Below, piece by piece: positions 46,932 to 55,925 of a stretch of 64,000 nt of DNA. Position 1 is the stretch's first letter, and each line of letters starts with the position of its first letter. Below the pieces are notes generated by a model. It was not told the origin of the DNA. It saw only the letters and a list, made by a program, of their open reading frames with translations, and did no database searches. The DNA lies in assembly GCF_900102785.1 (NCBI RefSeq), contig NZ_FNGC01000017.1:1-64000 (forward strand), in the 5' to 3' direction. Made by a program: the position numbers and the translations under genes. Source of the DNA: Arthrobacter sp. ok362 (GTDB lineage: Bacteria > Actinomycetota > Actinomycetes > Actinomycetales > Micrococcaceae).

Positions 46932-46966
46932 GTCGGACCAGAGAAGTCTATAGAAGAATATGAGGC

Positions 46967-46988
46967 GATATAAGAATTGCTTTATATC
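46967..46988. promoter_or_regulatory. AT-rich inverted repeat upstream of the ATPase gene
   Basis: GATATAA (46967-46973) and TTATATC (46982-46988) are exact inverted repeats with 8-base spacing, 36 bp upstream of the ATPase start in an AT-rich promoter-like stretch. It could be an operator or the promoter itself. Assignment rests on position only. Confidence 0.35.
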
Positions 46989-47105
46989 AGGGGATATTTT
47001 TTTATGGCCTCAAAAAGGCAGACAATCGGCATAGACACGCGGGGCCCCGGTCCCGGGAAGGCGGGCGCTGATTCCGGCCACGCTGATCATCCCGGGTTGA
47101 GCGTG

Positions 47106-47330
47106 TCAGCCGAGGATTTCGGCGCGTTTCTTGACGGCATTGACGTAATCGATGAGGTCCTGCCGGGTGTCGGGTGTGGCCTTCCAGAGCAGTCCGCGCA
47201 ATGGGCCTCTGACCTCTTCTTTCACGCGCAGGTGCGTCATACCGCCCTGGTGGTCGAGCGTGAATGTGCCGACGCCGGTGAACAGACCCAGCGGCAGTCC
47301 CCCGGTCAAGATCATCACCTCGCTGACCTA
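47106..47330 (-). pseudogene. SRPBCC (polyketide cyclase-like) C-terminal remnant
   Basis: The frame LGLFTGVGTFTLDHQGGMTHLRVKEEVRGPLRGLLWKATPDTRQDLIDYVNAV is the C-terminal strand-helix unit of START/SRPBCC proteins. An in-frame TAG at about 47330 cuts it from any N-terminal strands, so about half of the fold is missing. Confidence 0.65.
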
Positions 47331-47403
47331 CTCAGCCGCCACGCCGGCTTTGACTCTGCAGACGTCCGGCCTCGATTGCTGGCGAGGCCGGAGATGGCGT
47401 TGA

Positions 47404-48060
47404 ATGTTGCCTATGGTCGACTGGGTTCTACTCGCCAACCTCGGCACCGCTCTCGGTACGACGGTGCTGGCCGTCGCGACGTTCATCTCCACTAGGTCAG
47501 CCAACCGGTCGGCGCGGCTGGCCGAGCGCGCACTGCTGAACGGTTTGCGCCCCATCCTGCTGCCTTCCAACTGGTCGGATGCCCCGCAGAAGGTGCGGTT
47601 TATGGAAGGCAAGTGGATGGTCGTGCAGGGTGGCCACGCCGCCCTCGAGATCGCCGACAACACCGTGTACCTGGTGATGTCTGTGCGCAACGCCGGCACA
47701 GGGGTGGCGATCCTGCACGGCTGGCATCTGCCACCGGACGCCAGGGCTCCGCTGGTACCAGTCGAGGAGTTCCACCGGCTGACACGCGACATCTACGTGC
47801 CGTCCAACGACGCCGGTTTCTGCCAGGTCGCCATCCGGGACCCGAAATCGGCCGACTACCGTAATGCCACGGAGGGAGCCGCCGGCGAAGGCTTCGCCGT
47901 CGACGTGCTCTATGGAGACGCCGAAGGCTCGCAGCGCGTCGTCTCGCGGTTCTACATCACACCAGGACCCGCAGGCCTTGGCCACGACGAGGACGACACC
48001 GGCTGGCTGCTGATGGTCTCGCGCCACTGGAACCTCGATTTGCCGGCGCCGCGCGGCTGA
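47404..48060 (+). CDS. Hypothetical membrane-anchored protein
   Basis: This is a 218-residue protein from ATG 47404; a second ATG at 47413 (MVDWVLLANLGTALG) is equally good. A single N-terminal helix (WVLLANLGTALGTTVLAVATFI) is followed by TRSANRSARLAERALLNGLRPIL and a beta-rich region (VYLVMSVRNAGTGVAILHGWHL, VAIRDPKSADYRN, SRFYITPG). This topology suggests a cytoplasmic-membrane protein with a soluble beta domain. I recognise no named family. No operon partner. Confidence 0.65.
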   Translation: MLPMVDWVLLANLGTALGTTVLAVATFISTRSANRSARLAERALLNGLRPILLPSNWSDAPQKVRFMEGKWMVVQGGHAALEIADNTVYLVMSVRNAGTGVAILHGWHLPPDARAPLVPVEEFHRLTRDIYVPSNDAGFCQVAIRDPKSADYRNATEGAAGEGFAVDVLYGDAEGSQRVVSRFYITPGPAGLGHDEDDTGWLLMVSRHWNLDLPAPRG

Positions 48061-48479
48061 GCCCGGGTGGAGTCGCCGGGCGCGGGCTTTGTCATGCCTG
48101 CATCAGACCACATCTGAATCGTGGCTCTCACAAACGAAGGATTTCAAGAATGCATCGAATCGAGAACCCCGTGACCGGTCGCTCTCTAATGCGATGGGCG
48201 TGTGCCGCCGCAGAAAATCGGCTCAACAAAATTGTCACTTTCAGAAGTCGTCTGCACCAGTCCATGCGGAAGAGAGGGGCGAGTGCAGACGGGTACTGAC
48301 ATTGGAATGTCAGAAGTGCCGTGCACTGTCGTGCGCGGTCATGAGACAGGACAGGCCGGGCTCAGTTCAAACATCTCCATCCGTGCCAGAAACGGTCATC
48401 TGCACGAGGGGACAGCCGAAGACCCACGGGACTAGGAAGCCGATACAGCGCTTCGCGGCGTGTTGTCGGCCGACTGTCC
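48061..48479. other. Intergenic interval with the second 39-bp repeat
   Basis: No supported gene. It contains ACAAACGAAGGAT and GAATCGAGAACC at 48130-48168, spaced exactly as in 45710-45748. Other sequence shows no clear ORF or terminator. Confidence 0.45.
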
Positions 48480-49214
48480 TTACGCGTCGAAGTGGGTTCG
48501 GATGTTGCCAGCGGACAACTGTTCTACCAGTTCGGTGGCCACGTCACGCAGTTTGCGGTTGCGGTTACTGGAGACCTTGGTGAGGATCTCCATCGCTTCA
48601 GCCTGCGAGCACCTGTTCTGCGCCATGATTACCCCGCACGCCAGGTTGATGGCAGTCCGGCTCTCCATGGCTGCCTCCAGATCCTCCGCCCGGTTCTGTG
48701 CGGTGTCGATGCGGACTGAGAGATGCAGTGTGTTGTGGGCAGCGGCGGCAAAGCCTACGGCCTTGTCGTAGACGTTTGGGGTGAAGGCGCCGGGCTTTGA
48801 TGCAAAGAAGTTCAATGCGGCGCTGGCTGCGCCGCTGATTTCCAGGGGCACCCCTAACGAGCTGTATACGCCCGATTCTGCGAATTTCCGGTTCAACTCC
48901 GGCCACCGCACATCCGACGAGACGTCGTCGATCACCACCGGGGACATCTGCCGGAGCGCTGCAATGCAGGGGCCGTCACCGATGGCCTGCTCCATCTGAT
49001 CGAGCTCCACGGCGCGTTGACTGCTGCCTGCGGCAGTAGTGGGCCTACGCCTCACTTTGATGGTGACCGCACATTCGACGTTGTCGTCGGCGGCTTCAGA
49101 AACCGCGGCCGCGGCGAGCTTCGAGAGCCCGGAAAGAAACTCAGATGCATTTTCTGCGCCCACCAGAATGCTCTGGAGCTGGTCTACAGGTTCGTTTTCC
49201 GATGTACGCGACAT
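48480..49214 (-). CDS. GAF and ANTAR domain protein
   Basis: This is a 244-residue regulator. The GAF domain spans about 15-165 (ELDQMEQAIGDGPCIAALRQMSPVVIDDV, LGVPLEISGAASAALNFFA). A linker helix leads to an ANTAR domain at about 180-235: AMESRTAINLACGVIMAQNRCSQAEAMEILTKVSSNRNRKLRDVA. ANTAR domains bind paired RNA hairpins and prevent termination, so it probably controls a transcript in response to a small ligand or redox signal. No ANTAR hairpin target was recognised nearby. Confidence 0.92.
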   Translation of the reverse strand: MSRTSENEPVDQLQSILVGAENASEFLSGLSKLAAAAVSEAADDNVECAVTIKVRRRPTTAAGSSQRAVELDQMEQAIGDGPCIAALRQMSPVVIDDVSSDVRWPELNRKFAESGVYSSLGVPLEISGAASAALNFFASKPGAFTPNVYDKAVGFAAAAHNTLHLSVRIDTAQNRAEDLEAAMESRTAINLACGVIMAQNRCSQAEAMEILTKVSSNRNRKLRDVATELVEQLSAGNIRTHFDA

Positions 49215-49389
49215 CGACCCATCTTACTTTCCTACCTGTCCTAACAGCACGACCAAGCGGAGGGTCACTCCTGAATTCAAGGCCCTCTTTGAATCCTTCG
49301 TTTATGAGGAACCACTCCTGCACCCATCTCAGGTGGGGGTGTTTGATAGACACTGCCGGCGCGGGCACAGCCTGCGTAGCGTGGTGGAT

Positions 49390-50367
49390 GTGGAAAGAAA
49401 AGAAGAAATCCGTGACTTCCTGATCTCGCGACGGGCGAAGATCGCCCCGGAGCAGGCCGGCCTTCCTAACTATGGCGAGCTGCGGCGTGTGCCGGGCCTG
49501 CGCCGTGAGGAAGTGGCCCAGCTCGCCGGGGTAAGCACGGACTACTACACGCGGCTGGAACGCGGCAGCATCCGCGGCGTCTCGGACTCAGTGCTCGACG
49601 CTGTGGCTTCGGCCCTTCAGCTGGATGAGGCGGAGCGGACGCATTTAATGGACTTGGCGAGGACGGCCAACACGCCGTCCCGACGCGCAGTGCGCCGGCC
49701 ACCACAGCAGCGGGTCCGTCCCGGAGTATTGCGTTTGCTGGACGGGATGACCGGAGCGGTCGCCATGGTGCAGAACGGACGTTCGGACGTGTTGGCCGCC
49801 AACCTCTTGGGCCGTGCGCTGTATGGTCCAGTATTCGAGTCCGCAGCAGTTCCTGGTCCGGAGGCTCCGGGCCGGCTGCCTAACCAGGCACGCTACCTTT
49901 TCCTCAGTCCGGGTGCCGGGGACTTCTACCCCGAGTGGCCCGCGATCGCCGCCACCACGGTCGCCATGCTGCGCTTGGAATCCGGCCGGAATTCCCACGA
50001 CCGGGCACTGAACGAGCTGATCGGTGAACTCACCACCCGCAGCAGTTTGTTCGCCGGATTGTGGGCCGGGCACGACGTACGGATCCACACCACCGGGACC
50101 AAACGTTTCCATCATCCGGTCGCCGGGGACTTGTCCCTGCAGTTCGAAACGCTGGATCTCCCCGGCGACGAAGGACAGACCCTGTTCACCTTCACCGCGG
50201 AGCCCGGCTCCGCATCCGAAAACGCGCTGGCATTCCTCGCCAGCTGGGCGGCACCGCCTCCTGACATAACCACTGCCGGCGGTCCCGCCGGCGGATCCAT
50301 AACCCCCGTGCGCTCCCACGCGCAGCCAGAGCGCAAACCAGGAAAGACAGGACAAACAAATGACTGA
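49390..50367 (+). CDS. XRE/MmyB-type regulator with C-terminal ligand domain
   Basis: This is a 325-residue protein. The HTH is RRVPGLRREEVAQLAGVSTDYYTRLERG, followed by VLDAVASALQLDEAERTHLMDLA and an MltR/MmyB-type sensor domain (LLDGMTGAVAMVQNGRSDVLAANLLGRALY, RYLFLSPGAGDFYPEWP). GTG at 49390 is selected because VERKEEIRDFLISRRAKIAPEQ then aligns with the start of the paralog at 53548. TAGCGT lies eight bases upstream, so the mRNA may be leaderless. It overlaps the following SDR gene by 8 bp. Confidence 0.85.
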   Translation: MERKEEIRDFLISRRAKIAPEQAGLPNYGELRRVPGLRREEVAQLAGVSTDYYTRLERGSIRGVSDSVLDAVASALQLDEAERTHLMDLARTANTPSRRAVRRPPQQRVRPGVLRLLDGMTGAVAMVQNGRSDVLAANLLGRALYGPVFESAAVPGPEAPGRLPNQARYLFLSPGAGDFYPEWPAIAATTVAMLRLESGRNSHDRALNELIGELTTRSSLFAGLWAGHDVRIHTTGTKRFHHPVAGDLSLQFETLDLPGDEGQTLFTFTAEPGSASENALAFLASWAAPPPDITTAGGPAGGSITPVRSHAQPERKPGKTGQTND

Positions 50368-51241
50368 ACAGCAAACCACCACCGAACAGAATGAAACCCC
50401 GGCCGGCAAGAAGGTCTGGTTCATCACCGGAGCGGGCCGCGGCATGGGAACCGACATCGCCAAGGCAGCCCTCGCCGCCGGCCACGCGGTGGTCGCTACC
50501 GGCCGGAACCCGGAAAGAGTCTCACAGGCCATCGGCCCGTCCAAGGACCTGCTGGCCGTGAAACTCGACGTCACCGACCCCGCCGACGCTACGGCCGCGA
50601 TCGTCGCCGCCGTTGAGCGGTTCGGCCGGATCGACGTCCTGGTGAACAACGCCGGTAACTTCTACGCCGGGTTCTTCGAGGAAATCTCACCGGAGGACTT
50701 CCGGACACAGATCGAAACCACCATGTTCGGTCCCATGAACGTCACCCGCGCCGCCCTGCCGGTCCTGCGCGCACAGCGCTCCGGCCTGCTCGTCACGATC
50801 TCCTCCACCGCCGGGATCGCCGGCGGAGAATTCCTGACCGCCTACGCCGCCTCGAAGTTCGGCGTGGAGGGCTGGGCGGAGTCCCTGGCCCCCGAGGTCG
50901 CCCCATTCGGCATCCGCACCATGATCGTGGAACCGGGATTCTTCCGCACCGAACTGCTCACCCCGGAATCCACCCAGTACGCCGAATCCACCATCGAGGA
51001 CTACGCCGAAAGGAACGAACAGACCGTCGCCGCCTGGCAAAGCATGAACGGCCTGCAGGGCGGAGACCCGGCCAGACTCGCCAACGCCCTGATCGAACTG
51101 GCCGAGCTGGACGAACCGCCGCTGCGCTTCGCTGCCGGAGCCGACGCCGTCGGACTCTTCGACACCCGGGCCAAGGCACTCCAGGCCCAGGCCGACGCGC
51201 ACCGCGAACTCTCCAGCAACCTCGCCCACGACGACGCCTAA
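50360..51241 (+). CDS. SDR oxidoreductase
   Basis: This is a 293-residue classical SDR. VWFITGAGRGMG is the cofactor loop, VLVNNAGN the fold motif, and Ser149, Tyr162 and Lys166 (YAASK) the catalytic set. The EPGFFRTEL segment and long C-terminus are typical of the large SDR group found beside MmyB-type regulators. It starts inside the regulator's last codons (8-bp overlap), implying coupled expression. NADP preference is suggested by the GRNPERV stretch. The substrate is unknown. Confidence 0.9.
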   Translation: MTEQQTTTEQNETPAGKKVWFITGAGRGMGTDIAKAALAAGHAVVATGRNPERVSQAIGPSKDLLAVKLDVTDPADATAAIVAAVERFGRIDVLVNNAGNFYAGFFEEISPEDFRTQIETTMFGPMNVTRAALPVLRAQRSGLLVTISSTAGIAGGEFLTAYAASKFGVEGWAESLAPEVAPFGIRTMIVEPGFFRTELLTPESTQYAESTIEDYAERNEQTVAAWQSMNGLQGGDPARLANALIELAELDEPPLRFAAGADAVGLFDTRAKALQAQADAHRELSSNLAHDDA

Positions 51242-51384
51242 CCCTCCCTGGCGACGCCGGCCGCGTCCCTAAACCCAGGGCGCCGGCCGGCCGACCAATT
51301 CAAGCAACCCCCACAAAATTCCGTTGGACGCACGTGGCCAGCGCCTGCCCAAAACCGTCCCCACCACTTCAAGGAGAACAACCC

Positions 51385-52146
51385 ATGACAGCTAAACTGA
51401 CCGGCACCGTCGCCCTAGTTACCGGCGCGAGCAGCGGCATCGGCGACGCCACTGCCCGCCGCCTCGCCGAGCAGGGGGCATCCGTCGCCGTCGTCGCCCG
51501 CCGCCGGGAACGCCTCGACAAACTCGTTGCCGAGATCGAGGCCGCCGGCGCCACCGCCCACGCCGTCGTGGCCGACATCACCGACCGCGCCCAAGCCGAA
51601 CAGGCCGTAGCGGAGGTCGTCGACCGTTTCGGCCGCCTGGACATCCTGGTCAACAACGCCGGCCTCATGCTCCTCGGCCCGATTGTTGGCGCCGATGTTG
51701 AGGAATGGGAGCGGATGATCGCCGTCAACCAGAACGGCCTGCTCTACATGACCAACGCGGCACTGCCGCACCTGCTCAAGGCCGCGAAGGACGGACCGCG
51801 GGAAGTGGCCGACATCGTGAACATCTCCTCAATCGCCGGACGGCAGGCGTGGGCCAACTACGGCGTCTACAACATGACCAAGTTCGGGGTGAACGGATTC
51901 ACCGAGGCCCTGCGCCAGGAGGTCACCAAGAAGCACGTCCGTGTCGGCGTGCTCGAGCCCGGCGCGGTCGACACTGAGCTCGTCTCGCACAACAACGAAA
52001 CGATCCGGGACGAGCTCGCCGCCTCGGACGCCATCCCCGAGCCGCTGCAGCCCGGAGACATCGCCGACAGCATCGCCTTCATGGTGACCCGTCCCCGCCG
52101 ATCCTCCATCGCCGAGCTGTGGGCCATGCCCACATCCCAGGCCTGA
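51385..52146 (+). CDS. SDR oxidoreductase
   Basis: This is a 253-residue classical SDR: VALVTGASSGIG, ARRRERLD (NADP site), ILVNNAG, and Ser149, Tyr162 and Lys166 (YNMTK). AAGGAGAACAACCC precedes ATG 51385. It is about 25 residues shorter than the SDR upstream and only the core is similar; it belongs to the clavulanate-dehydrogenase-like group. The gene lies 144 bp after the first SDR and 26 bp before the AKR, so probably shares the regulator's transcript. Confidence 0.9.
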   Translation: MTAKLTGTVALVTGASSGIGDATARRLAEQGASVAVVARRRERLDKLVAEIEAAGATAHAVVADITDRAQAEQAVAEVVDRFGRLDILVNNAGLMLLGPIVGADVEEWERMIAVNQNGLLYMTNAALPHLLKAAKDGPREVADIVNISSIAGRQAWANYGVYNMTKFGVNGFTEALRQEVTKKHVRVGVLEPGAVDTELVSHNNETIRDELAASDAIPEPLQPGDIADSIAFMVTRPRRSSIAELWAMPTSQA

Positions 52147-52171
52147 GAACCACCCCGAAAGGAAGCACAGC

Positions 52172-53152
52172 ATGAAGAACGCATGCCTCGGAGACCTGGA
52201 AGTCTCCCGCATCGGACTCGGTGCCATGACCATGGCCGGCACCTACACCAGCGAGGGCGCCCTGGATAACGCGGAGTCGATCCGCACGATCCACCGTGCG
52301 CTCGAGCTCGGGGTCACCCATATCGACACCGCGGAGATCTACGGGCCGTTCCTGAGCGAGGAGATCGTCGGCCAGGCCATCAAGGGCCGCCGCGACCAGG
52401 TCAAGATCGCCACGAAGTTCGGCCTGGTCTCCCATTCCGGCGGCGGCCCCGGGGTGGTCGACAGCAGCGCGGCGAACGTGAGGTCCGCCGTCGAGGGCTC
52501 CCTCAAGCGCCTCGGCACCGACCACATCGACCTGTACTACCAGCACCGGATTGACCGGGACACCCCGATCGAGGAGACCGCCGGTGCGGTCGCGGATCTG
52601 ATCGCCGAGGGCAAGGTGCTGCACTTCGGGCTGTCCGAGGCCTCCCCGGAGACCATCCGCCGGGCACACGCCGTGCAGCCGGTCTCGGCACTGCAGACCG
52701 AGTACTCGCTGTGGACCCGCGACGTGGAGGCGGAGATCCTGCCGCTGCTGCGCGAACTCGGCATCGGCTTCGTCCCGTACTCACCGCTCGGACACGGCCT
52801 GCTGACCGGCCAGATCCGCTCCGTCGACGACTTCGCCGACGACGACTGGCGCAAGACCAACCCGCGGTTCACGGGCGAGAACTTCCGCCGCAACCTCGCG
52901 ATCGTCGACGAGGTGAAGGCCATCGGCGCCGAGATCGGCGCGACCCCCGCACAGACTGCCCTCGCGTGGCTGCTGACCCAAGGGAACGACATCGCCCCGA
53001 TTCCCGGCACCCGCCGGGTCGCCCGGGTCGAGGAGAACACCGCGGGCGACGGCGTCACCCTCACCGGCGACCAGCTCGAGCGGCTGAACACGCTCCGGGC
53101 CGCCGCAGGGGAACGCCACGACGAGGCCAACATGGCCTCGATCGACCGCTGA
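52172..53152 (+). CDS. Aldo/keto reductase
   Basis: This is a 326-residue AKR TIM barrel. The catalytic tetrad is Asp52 (HIDTAEIYG), Tyr57, Lys82 (TKFG) and His125 (LYYQHRID). The C-terminal NADP-site stretch IPGTRRVARVEENTAG is intact. It reduces aldehydes or ketones with NADPH; the AKR13 group (GLGAMTMAG... SEYSLWTR) is the best match. Close spacing to the SDR before and the broken AKR after makes one operon. GGAAGCACAGC precedes the ATG. Confidence 0.92.
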   Translation: MKNACLGDLEVSRIGLGAMTMAGTYTSEGALDNAESIRTIHRALELGVTHIDTAEIYGPFLSEEIVGQAIKGRRDQVKIATKFGLVSHSGGGPGVVDSSAANVRSAVEGSLKRLGTDHIDLYYQHRIDRDTPIEETAGAVADLIAEGKVLHFGLSEASPETIRRAHAVQPVSALQTEYSLWTRDVEAEILPLLRELGIGFVPYSPLGHGLLTGQIRSVDDFADDDWRKTNPRFTGENFRRNLAIVDEVKAIGAEIGATPAQTALAWLLTQGNDIAPIPGTRRVARVEENTAGDGVTLTGDQLERLNTLRAAAGERHDEANMASIDR

Positions 53153-53168
53153 TCAGAAGGAACAGGAC

Positions 53169-53390
53169 ATGGAATACACAAGACTCGGGTCGTCGGGCCT
53201 GAAGGTCAGCCGCATTGCCCTCGGCACGATGGGCTTCGGAGACGGGACAGTGCCGTTCTGGAGCTGGGCTCTGCCGTGGGAGGACGCGAAGGGTTTCTTC
53301 GCGCAGGCGCTCGACCTGGGAATCAACTTCTGGGTCCCGGCCGCAGTTGACGTGAGCGATTTCCTCCCTTGCGAGCTGAAGGCTGCCTAA
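53169..53390 (+). pseudogene. Aldo/keto reductase N-terminal fragment
   Basis: MEYTRLGSSGLKVSRIALGTMGFGDG begins a normal AKR, with GGAACAGGAC upstream. Similarity ends after ALDLGINFW (about 53335), where the DTAN catalytic Asp should follow; instead about 18 unrelated codons lead to TAA. The remaining ~250 residues are absent. It was probably a second AKR of the module, lost by deletion. Confidence 0.8.
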
Positions 53391-53547
53391 TTGGCCTGCC
53401 CGTCCTCCGCGGCTGGAGAATTCTGCGCGGCGGCGCGTCAGGTTCTGGTTCAGTTCATCGGGCATTGCGCGAGGCAGCCACCAACGGGCTTAGCCACTAA
53501 CTGATGGTTCCTGTTTCTTCGGCAGGGCGAGCTTTTAGAGTGGGGGC

Positions 53548-54429
53548 ATGGGTATACGGGAAGAAGCGGGTGAGTTCCTTCGCACCCGGCGGGCGCGTCT
53601 GACGCCGGAACAGCTGGGCATCATTAGCGGAGGCCGCCGCCGCGTGCCGGGCCTGCGTCGTGAGGAAGTCGCGATGCTTGCGGGCACGAGCAGCGAATAC
53701 TACGCGCGGATGGAACGCGGCGATCTCGCGGGCGTTTCGGCCGAGGTCCTTGATGCGGTTGGTCGCGTTCTGCGGTTGGACGAGGCGGAGATGCAGCATC
53801 TGCATGATCTGGCGCGGATAACAGGTCCGGCGCCGGTCCGCCGCCGGGCACTTCCGGCACCGAGCCAGGTGCGGCCCTCGCTGCAGGCATTCCTGGATGC
53901 GATGACGGGCGCGCCTGCGTGGGTGATGAACGCGCAACGGGACATCCTGGCAACGAACACGCTCGGCCGCGCGTTGATGGCGCCGCTGCTGGATGACCCG
54001 GCGAACGGGGGCAACAACGCGCGGTTCATTTTCCTCAGCCCGGCCTCGCGCACCTTCTATCCGGATTGGGAAAGCGCGGCCGACAGCACCGTGGCCTCCC
54101 TGCGCACCGCGGCGGGCCGGAACCCGCACGATAAGGGGCTCACGAATCTGATCGGTGAGCTTGTCACGCGCAGCGACACCTTTCGGATCCGCTGGTCCGC
54201 CCACAATGTTCGCCTGCACCGGACCGGGGTGAAGCGGATCGTGCACCCCGACGTGGGTGAACTCGACTTCGTTTACGAGGGGGTCGAAATCCCGGATCAC
54301 CCCGGCTGGATGATTTTCGCCTACACGGCCTCGACCGGCTCGCCGACCGAGGAACGGCTCCGCCTCCTGGGCAGCCTCGCCGCCGGCAGCACACCCACCC
54401 CGACGCCGACGTCGACCCGCGAAAGCTGA
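53548..54429 (+). CDS. XRE/MmyB-type regulator with C-terminal ligand domain (paralog)
   Basis: This is a 293-residue paralog of the regulator at 49390, with the same order: MGIREEAGEFLRTRRARLTPEQ, HTH RRVPGLRREEVAMLAGTSSEYYARMERG, and sensor AFLDAMTGAPAWVMNAQRDILATNTLGRAL, RFIFLSPASRTFYPDWE. It lacks the ~30-residue proline-rich C-terminal extension of the other copy. One base separates its stop from the cupin gene, so regulator, cupin and SDR form one operon. Confidence 0.9.
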   Translation: MGIREEAGEFLRTRRARLTPEQLGIISGGRRRVPGLRREEVAMLAGTSSEYYARMERGDLAGVSAEVLDAVGRVLRLDEAEMQHLHDLARITGPAPVRRRALPAPSQVRPSLQAFLDAMTGAPAWVMNAQRDILATNTLGRALMAPLLDDPANGGNNARFIFLSPASRTFYPDWESAADSTVASLRTAAGRNPHDKGLTNLIGELVTRSDTFRIRWSAHNVRLHRTGVKRIVHPDVGELDFVYEGVEIPDHPGWMIFAYTASTGSPTEERLRLLGSLAAGSTPTPTPTSTRES

Positions 54430-54430
54430 C

Positions 54431-54892
54431 ATGGAGATTGAACCCCGGGCAGCGACCACGAAAGGGCCTTCGGATCGCTTCACCGGCGACGTATGGGTGG
54501 ACCCGGTCGCCGGACCGCGCCCGGAGCCTTCCCGGCTGACGGCTGGAATCGTGCGGTTCGCGCCCGGAGCGCGGAGCGCCTGGCATGTGCACGCGCGCGG
54601 ACAGACGCTGCGCGTCACCGACGGCGTCGCGATCGTGCAGACACGCGGCGGAGACACGGTCGCCGTGCATCCCGGGCAGACCGTCTACACACCCCCGGGC
54701 GAGTGGCACTGGCACGGCGCAACCGTCGAGAACTTTATGTCCCACCTTGCCCTCTCCGAACTGCTCCCCGAGAAGGACGGCGCGACCGTCACCTGGGGTG
54801 AACACGTCACGGACGAAGAATACCGGCGCGCGCAGATGCTCACGCTCCAGCAGAATGACGAAACGATCGATCAGGAAGAGGAAGCCCTATGA
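54431..54892 (+). CDS. Cupin-domain protein
   Basis: This is a 153-residue single cupin: FAPGARSAWHVHARGQTLRVTDG supplies metal-ligand His and Glu-position residues (H, H, Gln in place of Glu), and GQTVYTPPGEWHWHGA supplies the last His. The fold resembles the carboxymuconolactone-decarboxylase-associated cupins. It lies one base after the regulator stop and overlaps the SDR start by 4 bp. With the CMD remnant downstream it suggests the module once handled a hydroperoxide or lactone. Confidence 0.87.
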   Translation: MEIEPRAATTKGPSDRFTGDVWVDPVAGPRPEPSRLTAGIVRFAPGARSAWHVHARGQTLRVTDGVAIVQTRGGDTVAVHPGQTVYTPPGEWHWHGATVENFMSHLALSELLPEKDGATVTWGEHVTDEEYRRAQMLTLQQNDETIDQEEEAL

Positions 54893-55719
54893 CCACCTGG
54901 CTCATTACCGGATGCTCCACCGGCCTCGGCCGCGCCCTCGCGACCGCGGTGCTCGAGCACGGCCATAACGCCGTCGTCACCGCCCGCGACACGGCGAAAG
55001 TGCAGGACCTCGCGGACCGCTACCCGGACACCGCCCTCGCCCTCGCGCTAGACGTCACCGACGACGCACAGGTCACCGCTGCCGTCGCCGCAGCGGAACG
55101 GCGTTTTGGCGCCGTCGACGTGCTTGTCAACAACGCCGGCTACGGCTACCGTGCCGCCGTCGAGGAGGGCGAGGACGACGCCGTGCGCCGGCTGTTCGAC
55201 ACGCACGTATTCGGCACCGTCCGCACCATCAAAGCCGTGCTGCCAGGAATGCGCGCCCGTCGCTCCGGCACAGTCATCAACCTCTCCTCAATCGGCGCGC
55301 GCATCTCCCCGGAAGGCTCCGGCTACTACTCCGCCGTGAAGGCCGCGATCGAAGCACTCACACTCTCGCTGCGCAAAGAGATCGCACCCCTGGGCATCCG
55401 TGCGATCACCGTCGAACCCGGCGCGTTCCGCACCGACTTCGCCGGCCGCTCGCTCACCCAGGCCGCCGAACCGATCGCCGACTACGCCGACACCGCCGGT
55501 AAGCGCCGCAAGGAACACGACACCGTGCACGGCACCCAGAACGGCGACCCCGCGAAGGCCGCGGCCGCGCTCATCAAAGTCGTCGAATCCGAGGACACCC
55601 CCTACCTGTTGCTGCTCGGAAACGACGCCTCGAACGGATTCCGTGCTGCGCTCGACGCGCTGCGCGCGGACGCTGACAAATGGGAGCCGGTCAGCCGCAG
55701 CACCGACTTCGACGCCTGA
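54889..55719 (+). CDS. SDR oxidoreductase
   Basis: This is a 276-residue classical SDR: WLITGCSTGLGRA, VLVNNAGYGYRAA, and Ser134, Tyr147, Lys151 (YYSAVK). It is the retinol-dehydrogenase-like/large SDR type with VEPGAFRTDFAGRSL and a C-terminal YLLLLGNDAS. Overlap with the cupin gene (ATGA) indicates translational coupling. It resembles the SDR of module one at 50360 more than the SDR at 51385, consistent with duplication of a regulator-SDR unit. Confidence 0.9.
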   Translation: MTTWLITGCSTGLGRALATAVLEHGHNAVVTARDTAKVQDLADRYPDTALALALDVTDDAQVTAAVAAAERRFGAVDVLVNNAGYGYRAAVEEGEDDAVRRLFDTHVFGTVRTIKAVLPGMRARRSGTVINLSSIGARISPEGSGYYSAVKAAIEALTLSLRKEIAPLGIRAITVEPGAFRTDFAGRSLTQAAEPIADYADTAGKRRKEHDTVHGTQNGDPAKAAAALIKVVESEDTPYLLLLGNDASNGFRAALDALRADADKWEPVSRSTDFDA

Positions 55720-55736
55720 ACCGAAAGGAAAACACC

Positions 55737-55925
55737 ATGACCGAACAGAGCCCCGCCCAGCGGGCCATCGGCGACTTCGCCCCGAAACTCGTCGACCTCA
55801 CCGAGGACGTGCTCTTCGGCGACGTCTGGGAACGACCCGAACTCTCCAAACGCGACCGCAGCCTCGTCACCGTCACGAGCCTGATCACGTCCTCAAGCTT
55901 CGAGCAACTCCCCAGGACGGACTGA
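55737..55925 (+). pseudogene. Carboxymuconolactone decarboxylase-family N-terminal fragment
   Basis: MTEQSPAQRAIGDFAPKLVDLTEDVLFGDVWERPELSKRDRSLVTVTSLIT is the first helix pair of a CMD/AhpD-like protein. The Cys-x-x-Cys/His catalytic helices are lost; about ten unrelated codons follow and a stop codon comes at 55923-55925. CCGAAAGGAAAACACC precedes the ATG, so the fragment may still be translated. Confidence 0.8.
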
